64,000 nucleotides of DNA from Myroides sp. 1354 (GTDB lineage: Bacteria; Bacteroidota; Bacteroidia; Flavobacteriales; Flavobacteriaceae), in contig NZ_JACAGN010000002.1 in the NCBI RefSeq assembly GCF_030324495.1, positions 176,633 to 240,632 on the forward strand, written 5' to 3'. The notes below the pieces were generated by a model. The model made no database searches, had not been told where the DNA came from, and saw nothing but the letters and a program-made list of their open reading frames with translations. Positions 15,602-25,925 of this stretch are shown one piece after another. Position numbers and translations under genes: made by a program. Numbering within the stretch: position 1 is the first letter of the stretch; every line of letters starts with the position of its first letter.

Positions 15602-16325
15602 ATTTTTCTGTTCCTTCAATTGTATTACAATTGTAGCGATAACTTTCCTTCATTTGATTGACAACAATCCAAGCATCATCAGCAACTATTTTAATTGTAT
15701 AGGTAATTCGAATACTTCCTTTATAGGGTTCCTCTGTCCGATCAATTAATTCTACACCTTTACTTTCCTCTGCCTTAAAATCATAAGACACAACATCTAC
15801 CTTATCTTTCCTTACGACTTCTTCCTTTTTGAGATACATCAGACATAAAATTTGATTGGGTTTCACCAAGGTTGGGTATTTAAACAAATGGACATCCCTA
15901 GAATAATTCACGCGATAATAGGGTTGTGATTGACCATTATAACTCAAGTTCAGCCCCATTCCATCTCCTCGATTCACAAAGAAAGGCAAGAAGTGATCCT
16001 TCCAAAGGTAGACTTGATACAAATAGCCCCATTCAGTCTTTTGTTTAGGATCTGTATACTCCACAATAACAAACTCTCTACCTGCGGTAGCTCCTTCCCA
16101 AGGGGTATCCTTAAATTTTTCTTTGTTAACCGCATTACTCACTACTTTCTCACCAAAGGTGACAGGTGTATGATCATGTACTGTATAAACTTGAGTAAAT
16201 TCTAACTTTCGAAGGATTTCATCGGCCGTATATTTAGATTTTACAAGAGCTGGACTAAGCTGAGAACAAGAGATACAAGAAATCCATACTAAAAGAAAAA
16301 GGGAATCTATATTTTTCATCTTCAT
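15600..16325 (-). CDS. Lipoprotein, unknown function
   Basis: 241 residues from the ATG at 16325 (MKMKNIDSLFLLVWISCISC); a second ATG 6 bases on is possible, and the longer frame to 16358 lacks a proper signal start. A lipobox-like end (SCISC) marks lipidation. The mature part has mixed beta strands (WGYLYQVYLWKDHFLPFFVN) and no motif I recognise. It converges on the fimbria-like operon and lies alone between two terminators, so it is its own unit. Confidence 0.6.
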   Translation of the reverse strand: MKMKNIDSLFLLVWISCISCSQLSPALVKSKYTADEILRKLEFTQVYTVHDHTPVTFGEKVVSNAVNKEKFKDTPWEGATAGREFVIVEYTDPKQKTEWGYLYQVYLWKDHFLPFFVNRGDGMGLNLSYNGQSQPYYRVNYSRDVHLFKYPTLVKPNQILCLMYLKKEEVVRKDKVDVVSYDFKAEESKGVELIDRTEEPYKGSIRITYTIKIVADDAWIVVNQMKESYRYNCNTIEGTEK

Positions 16326-16540
16326 TATTTTAAACAAAAACAATTTACAGTAAATCAAACAGTTACAAAAAAAAATTACCGAATAGAATCAAACAAAAAC
16401 ATAGCTTTATTTAACAATTCCTATAATTATTTGAATATGATAATGAATTTAATAATAAACCATTCCCTTTAAAGTCAAAATTACTTGTCTCACTCAAAAC
16501 TAACTCACTATATTTCAAACCAATACCTCAACATACAGGC

Positions 16541-16576
16541 AAAAAAAAACAGTAGTAAACCAAAGTCTACTACTGT
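16541..16576 (-). terminator. Terminator of the dcw cluster (after ftsZ)
   Basis: Minus strand: stem ACAGTAGTA / TACTACTGT, 10-base loop, then nine T. It ends the cluster 40 bases past the ftsZ stop. Confidence 0.9.
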
Positions 16577-16616
16577 TTAAATTATAAGTAAAGATCCTAA
16601 AGACTAGGATTCTTCT

Positions 16617-18665
16617 TTAGTCAACGTTATCGTGTAAAAACGAATTGTTTGATCTCAATTTAGGGTCGTTATTTCCGTCCACGCCAAAAGAGATTCTAGA
16701 TTTATTGCTTTCGTCATTTACTTCGTCTAAATCAACTCCTAAGCGCTTATATGCAGGTTCTTTTTCCAAATCTGAATAATGAGCCGTTGAGTTGTTGAAT
16801 TTGTAATTGAAGTCTTTCATTTTTCTTCTTCGCTCTGCAGCTCTGCTTCTCAATGTAAATTCTTCAATACTCATTTCTGTTGGATTCATTTCGTCATAAT
16901 CTTCTGTTGACGCTTCTACTTCAACTTTATTTACAACGGGTGTACCCTCAGCGCGCACAGAGAATTTAAACTCTTCTGCAATTTCTTCTTTGTGATTGAC
17001 TACTGGTTTAGCAGAAGCTAATTCTTCTTCTTTATCCATATAGTCTTCCAAAGAAAAGCGAATTACTTCTTCTTTTTTTGCAGCGGACTGATTCATTGCT
17101 TCACTTGCATGACCTACTACTTCAGCTGCAGTCACTTCCATTTCAGCCAATTCCTCATCAAAATGATATACGATCGGTGTAGCTACCTCTTGTTTCTTAG
17201 GCGTAACAATGACAAATTCAGGATCAATTACTTGAATATCTCTGATATCTTTCTGCTTCGATGCCATCGGATCATTTTGGTGGTGATCTTGGGTTCTCTC
17301 TTCTGCTTTTGGTGTTACAATTTCGAAAAATACATCCAAATTCGAAGCATCCATTGATCTTCTTTCGAACACTACCTCATCCACTTCCCCTATGGGTTGC
17401 ACAGGTGCAGTTGGTCCACCAAAATCATCATTGTCATCCCCTTCTTCGTAATCATCTTCTAAAGTAAACACTGTTCTTGTTTCTACTTCATAATTTACTT
17501 CTTCTTTCTCAACAGCTAATTCCGTTGTTTCTGGAGTAGAAACGCGTAATGGTTGATCAGGCGTAGTAAATCCGTAAGAAGATACGGATGCCGTTTGCGT
17601 TAAATCGCGTACTACTTTTTGCTCTTCTTCTAAAGTGTGGATAATAACTCTAGGTTCAGCCGAATTTACAATACTCTTTTGTTGTTCGTAGTTAAATCCC
17701 GTCGCAATAATAGTAACAGAAATCGCCTCTCCTAATGACTCATCTTCACCAACTCCCATAATGATATTTGCATTATGACCAGCTTCTGTTTGGATGTGAT
17801 CATTGATTTCACCGATTTCATCGATTGTAATTTCATTGGTACCGGAAACGATTAACAACAATACGTTTTTAGCACCTGATATTTTATTGTCATTAAGCAA
17901 TGGAGAATCTAACGCATCAATAATGGCATCTTTTGCTCTATTGTCTCCAGATGCAGTACCAGATCCCATAATAGCTGTACCGCTATCAGACAATACTGTT
18001 TTTGCATCTTTCAAGTCAATATTTTGCGTATAATGGTGCGTAATAACTTCGGCGATACCACGGGCAGCAGTTGACAATACCTCATCTGCTTTGGAGAAGC
18101 CAGCCTTAAAGCCTAAGTTTCCATATACTTCACGTAATTTATTGTTGTTGATTACGATAAGAGAATCCACTTGTTTTCTCAATCGATCAACTCCTTTTAA
18201 CGCTTGTTCTTGACGTACTTTTCCCTCAAATTGGAAAGGGATGGTTACAATACCAACCGTTAAGATATCTCTTTCTTTTGATAGTTGTGCAATGACAGGA
18301 GCAGCACCTGTTCCTGTTCCTCCACCCATACCCGCAGTGATGAACACCATCTTGGTATTGGTATCTAGCATTTTCTCAATTTCTTCTATACTTTCTAAAG
18401 CAGATTGTTGTCCAACTTCAGGATTTGCACCCGCACCTAATCCTTCGGTTAGGTTAACCCCTAACTGAATTTTATTAGGAACTGAACTATTTTCTAAGGC
18501 TTGTGAATCCGTATTACAAACGATGAAATCAACGCCTTTAATTCCCTGCTTAAACATGTGATTGATCGCGTTACTTCCTCCGCCACCTACACCAATTACC
18601 TTGATAACGTTTGATTGGTTCTTAGGCATATCAAACTTTATTCCTCCGAAATCTGTATTCTCCAT
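16617..18665 (-). CDS. ftsZ: Cell division protein FtsZ
   Basis: 682 residues. The tubulin-like GTPase domain covers residues 18-330 with GVGGGGSNA and the tubulin signature GGGTGTGA (114-121); the T7 region NNNKLREVYGNLGFKAG is intact. Beyond it lies a tail of about 350 residues, acidic and probably disordered, ending NNSFLHDNVD instead of the usual LDIPxFLR peptide; long tails are usual in Flavobacteriia. FtsZ polymerises into the division ring. It is the last gene of the cluster, 15 bases after ftsA. Confidence 0.98.
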   Translation of the reverse strand: MENTDFGGIKFDMPKNQSNVIKVIGVGGGGSNAINHMFKQGIKGVDFIVCNTDSQALENSSVPNKIQLGVNLTEGLGAGANPEVGQQSALESIEEIEKMLDTNTKMVFITAGMGGGTGTGAAPVIAQLSKERDILTVGIVTIPFQFEGKVRQEQALKGVDRLRKQVDSLIVINNNKLREVYGNLGFKAGFSKADEVLSTAARGIAEVITHHYTQNIDLKDAKTVLSDSGTAIMGSGTASGDNRAKDAIIDALDSPLLNDNKISGAKNVLLLIVSGTNEITIDEIGEINDHIQTEAGHNANIIMGVGEDESLGEAISVTIIATGFNYEQQKSIVNSAEPRVIIHTLEEEQKVVRDLTQTASVSSYGFTTPDQPLRVSTPETTELAVEKEEVNYEVETRTVFTLEDDYEEGDDNDDFGGPTAPVQPIGEVDEVVFERRSMDASNLDVFFEIVTPKAEERTQDHHQNDPMASKQKDIRDIQVIDPEFVIVTPKKQEVATPIVYHFDEELAEMEVTAAEVVGHASEAMNQSAAKKEEVIRFSLEDYMDKEEELASAKPVVNHKEEIAEEFKFSVRAEGTPVVNKVEVEASTEDYDEMNPTEMSIEEFTLRSRAAERRRKMKDFNYKFNNSTAHYSDLEKEPAYKRLGVDLDEVNDESNKSRISFGVDGNNDPKLRSNNSFLHDNVD

Positions 18666-18680
18666 ATACGTATCGTTTTA

Positions 18681-20120
18681 TTATTCTTGCTTTTCAATAA
18701 ATTCTTTAATCTTTCTAAAAAAGTTCCCGATGAAACTACTTTCAAAGCGATCCGCTGTACTAGGTTGCGCTTCTTTTGTTTCTTCCTCCGGTTGTGAGAT
18801 CGTTTCAACACGAGGTTGACTCACGCGCTCAACAGGCTCTTTTGGCGTATTGACTACTTCTTCTACAGGAGGAGTATACGCAATCTTTCTCTCTTCTGGT
18901 TTTGATTCTATTTTCGTTTCAACAGCTTTTAATTCTTCTACTGAAACAGCACCTTTCTTGCGGTGTTTTTCACTTTCCATCACCAATCCAACTCCCGTTG
19001 CATATAATGGACTTGAAACTTCTAAACTAGAATCTCCAGCTAAATGCTCATTTGGATACCCAATACGCGTATCAATACCCGTAATATATTCAACTAATTG
19101 CTTAATGTGTTTGAGTTCTGAACCTCCTCCTGTTAAGACAATTCCTGCGATTAATTTCTTCTGTGGATTTTCATATCCATAACTTTTAATTTCAGAGAAA
19201 ACCAATTGAATAATCTCTTCTACACGAGCATTGATAATCTTAGAAAGATTTTTTAAAGAAATTTCTTTTGGTTCTTTTCCTCGTAAGCCCGGAATTGAGA
19301 CAATTTCATTGTCTTTATTTTCTCCTGGCCAAGCAGAGCCAAATTTCACTTTTAGGATTTCTGCCTGACGTTCGATTATCGAACATCCTTCTTTGATATC
19401 TTCCGTGATGACATTCCCTCCAAAAGGAACTACAGCCGTATGGCGGATAATTCCATCTTTGAAAATGGCTAAATCGGTAGTACCTCCTCCTATATCGATT
19501 AAAGCTACACCTGCTTCTTTTTCTTCTTGACTCAATACCGCCTCTGCAGATGCAAGAGGTTCTAAGGTAATTCCCGCCAGTTCAAGTCCTGCATCTTTGA
19601 TACAACGTCCTGCGTTTTTAATCAAAGCGGCTTGTCCTACAACTACGTGAAACGTCGCCTCTAAACGACTACCATACATTCCTACCGGTTCTTTAATTCC
19701 CGGTTCTCCATCAATTTTAAACTCTTGCGGTAAAACGTGAATAATTTCTTCCCCAGGCAACATACTTAACTTCTGTACCTGACTAATTAATTGTTCAATA
19801 TCTTTATCTCCGATTACCTCATCTGGATTCGGACGACTAATATAATCACTGTGTTGAATACTTCTGATATGTTGACCAGCAATACCCACTACAACATTTT
19901 TAATCTTATAACCTGCTTGAGTTTCCGCATCTGCCACTGCATGTTGAATGGATTGAATGGTTTGTGTAATATTGTTAACCACTCCTCTTTTCACTCCCAA
20001 ACTCTTCGCTTTTCCTAATCCTAAGATTTCGAGTTTACCGTATTCATTTTTCTTACCAATCATTGCAACAATCTTCGTTGTCCCAATGTCTAAACCAACA
20101 GCTATATTTTCTTTTTCCAT
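18681..20120 (-). CDS. ftsA: Cell division protein FtsA
   Basis: 479 residues from the ATG at 20120 (MEKENIAVGLDIGTTKIVAM); the longer frame overlaps ftsQ and lacks family similarity there. Actin-like ATPase: phosphate-1 loop GLDIGTTK, phosphate-2 LIDIGGGTTDLAI, adenosine motif LTGGGSEL. The C-terminus is an amphipathic helix (IGNFFRKIKEFIEKQE) that anchors FtsA, and with it FtsZ, to the membrane. A Pro/Glu-rich linker of about 70 residues precedes that helix. Confidence 0.97.
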   Translation of the reverse strand: MEKENIAVGLDIGTTKIVAMIGKKNEYGKLEILGLGKAKSLGVKRGVVNNITQTIQSIQHAVADAETQAGYKIKNVVVGIAGQHIRSIQHSDYISRPNPDEVIGDKDIEQLISQVQKLSMLPGEEIIHVLPQEFKIDGEPGIKEPVGMYGSRLEATFHVVVGQAALIKNAGRCIKDAGLELAGITLEPLASAEAVLSQEEKEAGVALIDIGGGTTDLAIFKDGIIRHTAVVPFGGNVITEDIKEGCSIIERQAEILKVKFGSAWPGENKDNEIVSIPGLRGKEPKEISLKNLSKIINARVEEIIQLVFSEIKSYGYENPQKKLIAGIVLTGGGSELKHIKQLVEYITGIDTRIGYPNEHLAGDSSLEVSSPLYATGVGLVMESEKHRKKGAVSVEELKAVETKIESKPEERKIAYTPPVEEVVNTPKEPVERVSQPRVETISQPEEETKEAQPSTADRFESSFIGNFFRKIKEFIEKQE

Positions 20121-20128
20121 ACTCAATT

Positions 20129-20866
20129 TTATTTTGAACACACCACTTGTTGGGTAAATTTCAGATTGATCCTTTTATAACTATCTATATCTATTTTTTC
20201 ATTGATTGCATATTGCATAAAAGCCTTGTAATTCATCAGTTTTCTATCCATTTCATTGAAACTTCCAAATAGAATTTCAAATGTATTCACTCGACTTTTC
20301 AAATAAATCACTTCACCTGGTTGAATACTGATACCCGTGATTTCTTGTTTTAAAAATTCATCCGCATTAATCACGTCCAACATCTGTTTTAATTCACCTT
20401 GGGTTTCGCTTTTAACACTTCCTTCTACTACAAGTACGCGTTCAGCATAATTGTCCGACAAAGGCATTCGACTTCCGTCTTCATCCAAATAATACGATTC
20501 TGCTTCTCCCACCACACGTCCAATCGCTTTTTTTTGGTTGACTTCTACTTTTAAAACTCCGTCAATAGTTACATACACCTCTGCATCTTTAATCAGTTTA
20601 TTTTGCAAAACCCCTTTTTCTAGGTTATTCAAATCTACTGTAGTTCGGTCCTGAGCTGTAATGTTACCGCTTTTATTTGCTACAATCTCTTTTACATCAC
20701 TCGAAGTTACAAAATGCGTTTCTTCTCCTTTAAAAATAATATCTACTCCTTTTAAATTTCGATGTGTGCTTCGGTCATTGCTAAAAGAATACAAAAACAA
20801 TAAGACTCCTAGCATCATCAAAATGCGTAAGTCTGACCATTTTATTTTCTTCAACAATTTTTTCAT
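20129..20866 (-). CDS. ftsQ: Cell division protein FtsQ (POTRA domain)
   Basis: 245 residues. A basic N-terminus, one membrane helix (LRILMMLGVLLFLYSF, about 13-28), then a POTRA-type domain (VDIIFKGEETHFVTSSDVKE) and the FtsQ region (GRVVGEAESYYLDEDG; ERVLVVEG). It links cytoplasmic and periplasmic division proteins. It lies 4 bases after murC and 8 bases before ftsA, the standard place. Confidence 0.93.
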   Translation of the reverse strand: MKKLLKKIKWSDLRILMMLGVLLFLYSFSNDRSTHRNLKGVDIIFKGEETHFVTSSDVKEIVANKSGNITAQDRTTVDLNNLEKGVLQNKLIKDAEVYVTIDGVLKVEVNQKKAIGRVVGEAESYYLDEDGSRMPLSDNYAERVLVVEGSVKSETQGELKQMLDVINADEFLKQEITGISIQPGEVIYLKSRVNTFEILFGSFNEMDRKLMNYKAFMQYAINEKIDIDSYKRINLKFTQQVVCSK

Positions 20867-20870
20867 TTTT

Positions 20871-22220
20871 TTATTTTTCTTCTAAAGCTATTTTTATGTC
20901 TTGCACCATTTCTCCGATATCACCTGCTCCAATAGTCAGGATAATTTCAGCATCTGATGCTTTTAAATGTGTAATTAATTCCTCTTTGGCCACTAATTGC
21001 TTTTCCTTAGATGTTAGTTGTTCTAATAACTTAGCCGAAGTAATTCCCTCAATAGGCAATTCTCTAGCGGGATAAATATCTAACAAAATAACATTGTCAA
21101 ACGTGGAGAGTGCTGCAGCGAATTCGTCCATAAAATCCCTTGTTCTACTGTACAAGTGAGGTTGAAATACAGCTACAATTTTTTTATCTCCATGCATTTC
21201 GTGAACGGCTTGGCTTGCGGCTTTGATTTCGGTTGGATGATGGGCGTAATCATCAATGTAAATCAAATCTTCTCGTCTAATTTTATAGGAGAATCTTCTT
21301 CTTACACCGCGGAAGCTTTTTAACCCTTCGACCAACTTTTGTGTATCTACTCCATAATCACTTGCCATGGCAAAAGCCATCAACGCATTGGATAAATTGT
21401 GTCTTCCAGGCAAACCAAAAGAAACGTCGTGAATAGTTTCATTTGGCGTTTCGATATCAAACACATACCAACCGTTTACTACTTTTATATTTTTCGCCTG
21501 ATAGCGACAATCTGAACCAAACCCAACGCGAATCCCATTCAAACCAACCGCTTCTGTCACAAATAATTTATTTGCATCAGGTAAACGGTTCGCAAAATCT
21601 TCAAAAGCAACCAACATTTCTGCTGCGGTTCCAAATATATCTAAGTGATCCGCTTCTGTTGAAGTGATACACGCTACATTGGGAAACAAACGCAAAAAAG
21701 AACGATCAAACTCATCTGCCTCTACTACCGTTACTGTTTTACCGCTTCCGATTAAATTGGTTTGGTAGTTTTCCACTACTCCCCCCACAAATGCGGTAAC
21801 ATCTAATCCTGCTTGAAACAACAAATGTCCTAAAATACTGGTCGTCGTCGTTTTACCATGTGTACCCGCTACTGCAAAGCAGTAGGTATCTTTGGTAATA
21901 ATTCCCAACACTTCTGAACGTTTTTTAATTTCAAATTGGTGAGATTTGAAATAATTCCATTCTGTATGGTCTTGAGGAACTGCAGGCGTAACAACAACCA
22001 AAGTTGAAGCTACTTCTTTATAATTTGCGCGGATTAAGTCCATATTATCTTCATAGTGAATCTCAATTCCAGCGGCTTCTAATTCTTGTGTCAATTGCGT
22101 AGATACTTTGTCATATCCAGCGACCTCTTTTCCCATGAACTTAAAATAACGAGCCAAGGCACTCATACCGATGCCTCCTATTCCGATAAAATAAACGCTC
22201 TTAATGCTATTCATATCCAT
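20871..22220 (-). CDS. murC: UDP-N-acetylmuramate--L-alanine ligase MurC
   Basis: 449 residues. N-terminal Rossmann motif GIGGIGMSALA, ATP loop AGTHGKTTTTS, EADEFDRSF, and DDYAHHPTEI are all as in MurC (the last binds nucleotide and metal). It adds L-Ala to UDP-MurNAc in the cytoplasm. Start could be the ATG two codons on (MNSIKSVYF). Located 3 bases after murG. Confidence 0.97.
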   Translation of the reverse strand: MDMNSIKSVYFIGIGGIGMSALARYFKFMGKEVAGYDKVSTQLTQELEAAGIEIHYEDNMDLIRANYKEVASTLVVVTPAVPQDHTEWNYFKSHQFEIKKRSEVLGIITKDTYCFAVAGTHGKTTTTSILGHLLFQAGLDVTAFVGGVVENYQTNLIGSGKTVTVVEADEFDRSFLRLFPNVACITSTEADHLDIFGTAAEMLVAFEDFANRLPDANKLFVTEAVGLNGIRVGFGSDCRYQAKNIKVVNGWYVFDIETPNETIHDVSFGLPGRHNLSNALMAFAMASDYGVDTQKLVEGLKSFRGVRRRFSYKIRREDLIYIDDYAHHPTEIKAASQAVHEMHGDKKIVAVFQPHLYSRTRDFMDEFAAALSTFDNVILLDIYPARELPIEGITSAKLLEQLTSKEKQLVAKEELITHLKASDAEIILTIGAGDIGEMVQDIKIALEEK

Positions 22221-22223
22221 TTC

Positions 22224-23318
22224 TTACTTCTTCATTAATTCTACGATCTGATCTACTATATCTTTTGTCGCATGAGGCAAAGCTAATGTTCTAATCTTTT
22301 GTCCCAGCTCCAGTTGTTTTTCTCTGTTGTTAAACAAGTCTTTGAATGTTTGTACAAACTTTTCATTCAACTCATTTTCTTTAATCAAAAGTGCGGCATC
22401 TTGTTCAACAATACTTCTCGCATTTTTTGTTTGATGATCTTCGGCTACATTAGGAGAAGGAATGAAAATCACTGCTTTTCCAACTAAGGCCAATTCTGAT
22501 ACAGATGAAGCTCCTGCACGAGAGATAATGCTATCTGCTGCGGCATAAGCGAAATCCATACGATCGACAAAAGCGCGAACCTTTACGCTTTCTGATTCGT
22601 ATTTTTTATACTCCTCATAGTAGAATTTTCCACATTGCCAAATCAGCTGTATTCCCATTTCTTCAAATAACGGTAGTTGTTCCTCAATCAACTGATTTAT
22701 ACGACGTGCGCCTAAACTTCCTCCTATGATTAATAGCGTTTTTTTTGATTGATCCAATCCAAAATACGCTAAAGCCTCTTCTCTTTTTGTTGCAACATCC
22801 AGTAATCCTTGACGAACGGGATTTCCTGTTTTTATTATTTTGTGCTTTGGGAAGAATTGTTCCAATCCATCATACGCTACACAAATCTTGTCTACTTCTT
22901 TTCCCAAGAGTTTGTTTGTAATTCCTGGGAAGGAATTTTGTTCTTGAACCAAGGTGGGAATTCCTTTTCCCGCGGCTACTTTTACAACCGCTCCACTGGC
23001 GAATCCTCCTGTTCCGATTACAACATCGGGTTGAAAGGCGTTGACAATTTTTCTCGATTTCCTCAAGCTGCTTATTAGCTTAAAAGGAAACATCAAATTG
23101 TCCCAAGTCAATTTGCGCTGAATCCCTGAAATCCACAATCCTTCAATAGGATATCCTGCCTCAGGTACGCGTTGCATTTCCATTTTCCCTTCTGCCCCTA
23201 CAAAAAGAATATCGGCATTGGGAAATCTCACTTTCAATTCATCGGCAATTGCCAATGCAGGAAAGATATGTCCCCCTGTTCCTCCTCCACTTACAATAAA
23301 CTTCGGTTTACGTTCCAT
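22224..23318 (-). CDS. murG: MurG, lipid II synthase
   Basis: 364 residues. The glycine-rich [15 protein letters not shown] and the later [25 protein letters not shown] and [11 protein letters not shown] segments are the diagnostic motifs of the GT-B enzyme that adds GlcNAc to lipid I at the inner membrane. Located 7 bases after ftsW and 3 before murC. Confidence 0.97.
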   Translation of the reverse strand: MERKPKFIVSGGGTGGHIFPALAIADELKVRFPNADILFVGAEGKMEMQRVPEAGYPIEGLWISGIQRKLTWDNLMFPFKLISSLRKSRKIVNAFQPDVVIGTGGFASGAVVKVAAGKGIPTLVQEQNSFPGITNKLLGKEVDKICVAYDGLEQFFPKHKIIKTGNPVRQGLLDVATKREEALAYFGLDQSKKTLLIIGGSLGARRINQLIEEQLPLFEEMGIQLIWQCGKFYYEEYKKYESESVKVRAFVDRMDFAYAAADSIISRAGASSVSELALVGKAVIFIPSPNVAEDHQTKNARSIVEQDAALLIKENELNEKFVQTFKDLFNNREKQLELGQKIRTLALPHATKDIVDQIVELMKK

Positions 23319-23325
23319 TTGCTTT

Positions 23326-24570
23326 TTATTCTTCTATACTATTTTTTTCTAATCGTTCTAAATGTAAATCGTGTAACATTTCTTGCTCTAGGGCTTCTTC
23401 TTCTTTTCTCTTTTGCTCTTCGGCTTGTATTTCTGCTTCTTTCTTGGTTACACTTAAGATAACGGCGATGGCGAAACACGTCATCCAAATTGCTGTTCCA
23501 CCACTACTCACAAGCGGCAAGGCTTGTCCTGTTGTTGGCAAAAGAGAAACGGCGACTCCCATATTAATTAGCGCTTGAAAAATGAGATAGAATCCCAATC
23601 CGGCGACTAATAACTTTCCAAAGAGCGTCGGTGCTTTGTGAACCGCAATCAAAAAGCGATAAAACAGCAAGAGATAAATCCCTAGGATCGTTAATCCTCC
23701 AACCAATCCCCATTCTTCAACAATGATGGCGAAGATAAAATCGGAAGACGATTGAGGTAAGAAGTTTTTTAATACACTTTTACCTGGTCCTACTCCGAAT
23801 AATCCACCATTAGCGATCGCCATTTTTGCATTTTCGACTTGATACAAATCTCGTGTTCCATCATCGGGTCCTGTAAAGCGATCAATACGGCTAATCCAAG
23901 TATCCACACGATTGGGGAATGCGCCTGGAAACGCTTTGGCCACTAATACAAACAGAACAATACCACATGCGCCAATTCCGATGATTGACATCAAGTATTT
24001 AAAGGGATACTTTCCAATAAATACCAAGACACAGACCATACAGAATATCAGGGCTGCAGTAGAGAAGTTGGCGGGTAAAATCAATCCTATAATGACTAAT
24101 ACGGGAACCCATAATTGCCAAAAGGATTTTTTAAAGGTGACCACTTCATCTTTAATTCCTGTGAGGTATTGTGCAACATACATCAGCAAGATTATCGCTG
24201 CAGTAGAAGAGGGTTGAAACTGTCCCAACAAGGGTATTTTCAGCCATCTACTAGCATTGGCTCCTCCAATTGTATTTCCCTTTAATAAGGTGTATAGCAA
24301 CAGTAGGGCGATAACAGGCATACCGATAATGGCTATTTTCCGAAAGAGTGCATAGTCTCTTTTGTGAAAATACCACATGATGCAAATTCCAATAAATAAA
24401 TGAACGAAATGTCGAAACAAATAATCGGTCGTTGCCTTTCCTGTTCCGATGGTATAAACTAGATTCGTACTCGCACTATAAACCGGTAAAAAAGAGAGCA
24501 TGGCCAATAAAATTGCTAATGCCCATATAATCTTATCTCCGTGTAATAATGAAAGTAGTTTTTTCATCAT
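23326..24570 (-). CDS. ftsW: FtsW, SEDS peptidoglycan polymerase
   Basis: 414 residues, about ten membrane helices. SEDS signatures: [52 protein letters not shown] and [11 protein letters not shown] charged cytoplasmic tail ([18 protein letters not shown]) ends the protein. It polymerises glycan with the partner transpeptidase encoded in the same cluster. Two ATG codons in a row occur at the start. Confidence 0.96.
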   Translation of the reverse strand: MMKKLLSLLHGDKIIWALAILLAMLSFLPVYSASTNLVYTIGTGKATTDYLFRHFVHLFIGICIMWYFHKRDYALFRKIAIIGMPVIALLLLYTLLKGNTIGGANASRWLKIPLLGQFQPSSTAAIILLMYVAQYLTGIKDEVVTFKKSFWQLWVPVLVIIGLILPANFSTAALIFCMVCVLVFIGKYPFKYLMSIIGIGACGIVLFVLVAKAFPGAFPNRVDTWISRIDRFTGPDDGTRDLYQVENAKMAIANGGLFGVGPGKSVLKNFLPQSSSDFIFAIIVEEWGLVGGLTILGIYLLLFYRFLIAVHKAPTLFGKLLVAGLGFYLIFQALINMGVAVSLLPTTGQALPLVSSGGTAIWMTCFAIAVILSVTKKEAEIQAEEQKRKEEEALEQEMLHDLHLERLEKNSIEE

Positions 24571-24590
24571 CTACCTCTAATTTATCTATA

Positions 24591-25922
24591 TTATAATTTC
24601 ATTACTTCTTCTTTGAACTGTCTTCCTCTATCTTCATAGCTGGTGAACAAATCGAAACTTGCACAAGCGGGTGATAGTAAAACAGTATCTCCTCCTTCAG
24701 CTAAAGCTTTTGCTTGAACAACGGCATCATGCATGGATTGTACTTCGACTAAATCGTCTACCACCTTTTCATAAGCCGCTTTTATTTTTTGGTTATCAAT
24801 TCCCAAACAAACAATTGCTTTTACTTTTTCACGTACTAAAGGCATCAATTCATCGTAATCATTTCCCTTATCCACACCACCAACAATCCAAACTGTTGGT
24901 GTTTTCATGCTATCTAAAGCGAAAAAAGTCGCGTTTACATTGGTTGCCTTTGAGTCGTTAATATATTGAACGTTCTCCAATTTCAGCACTTTCTCCAAAC
25001 GATGCTCAACTCCTTGAAAATCTGATAAACTTTCACGTATTACATTTTTTCTAATTCGCTTTAACTGCGCTATTGTTGTTGCTGCCATAACATTTTTTAA
25101 GTTGTGCATCCCTTCTAGAGCCACTTCCTTAATAGGTAATACAAATTTTTCATCACTCATATTCACTATAATTTTATCATCTTCCACATACGCTCCTTCT
25201 TCTAGTTGATGTGTAATAGAAAAAGGTAATTTATGTGCTTTTACCTCATGCTCGCTCAACCATTTCTGAATCTCTACATCATCATAATCATAAATCAGAT
25301 AATCCTCTTCGGTCTGATTCATCGTAATTCGAAACTTTGAAGCGATATAATTTTCATACTTATAGTCGTATCGATCTAAATGATCGGGACTAATATTAGT
25401 GATTACTGCAATATGGGGTCTATACGTTTCAATTCCATCCAATTGAAAACTACTCAACTCCAAAACATAACATTTTGCAGGATCCACCTTCACTTGCTCC
25501 GCATAACTTGTACCAATATTTCCACCTAAACCGACATCGAGTCCGCCTTGTTTCAATATGTGATACGTTAACATCGTAGTTGTCGTCTTTCCATTACTTC
25601 CCGTAATAGCGACTGACAACGCTTCATTAAAAGGATAAGCAAACTCTATCTCAGAGATTACTTGAATTCCCTTCGCTACAATTTTTTTTACGATTGGCGC
25701 CTTATCTGGTATTCCAGGGCTCTTTACAACTACATCTGCATTTAATATTTTCGCTTCTGTATGTTGCTGTTCTTCCCAATCGATTGCATTATTTATAAGA
25801 ACTTCTTTATATTTTTCTTGGATGATTCCATAATCTGAAACAAAAGCGTCATATCCTTTTTCAATGGCTAACAAAGCCGTTCCAACGCCACTTTCTCCTC
25901 CTCCTAAAATAACCACTCTCAT
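24591..25922 (-). CDS. murD: UDP-N-acetylmuramoylalanine--D-glutamate ligase MurD
   Basis: 443 residues. N-terminal GGGESGVGTALLA, ATP loop ITGSNGKTTTTM, NISPDHLDRY, and EHRLEKV / NDSKATN are the MurD set. It adds D-Glu in the cytoplasm. It starts 3 bases after mraY and is followed by ftsW after 20 bases. Confidence 0.97.
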   Translation of the reverse strand: MRVVILGGGESGVGTALLAIEKGYDAFVSDYGIIQEKYKEVLINNAIDWEEQQHTEAKILNADVVVKSPGIPDKAPIVKKIVAKGIQVISEIEFAYPFNEALSVAITGSNGKTTTTMLTYHILKQGGLDVGLGGNIGTSYAEQVKVDPAKCYVLELSSFQLDGIETYRPHIAVITNISPDHLDRYDYKYENYIASKFRITMNQTEEDYLIYDYDDVEIQKWLSEHEVKAHKLPFSITHQLEEGAYVEDDKIIVNMSDEKFVLPIKEVALEGMHNLKNVMAATTIAQLKRIRKNVIRESLSDFQGVEHRLEKVLKLENVQYINDSKATNVNATFFALDSMKTPTVWIVGGVDKGNDYDELMPLVREKVKAIVCLGIDNQKIKAAYEKVVDDLVEVQSMHDAVVQAKALAEGGDTVLLSPACASFDLFTSYEDRGRQFKEEVMKL

Positions 25923-25925
25923 GTT

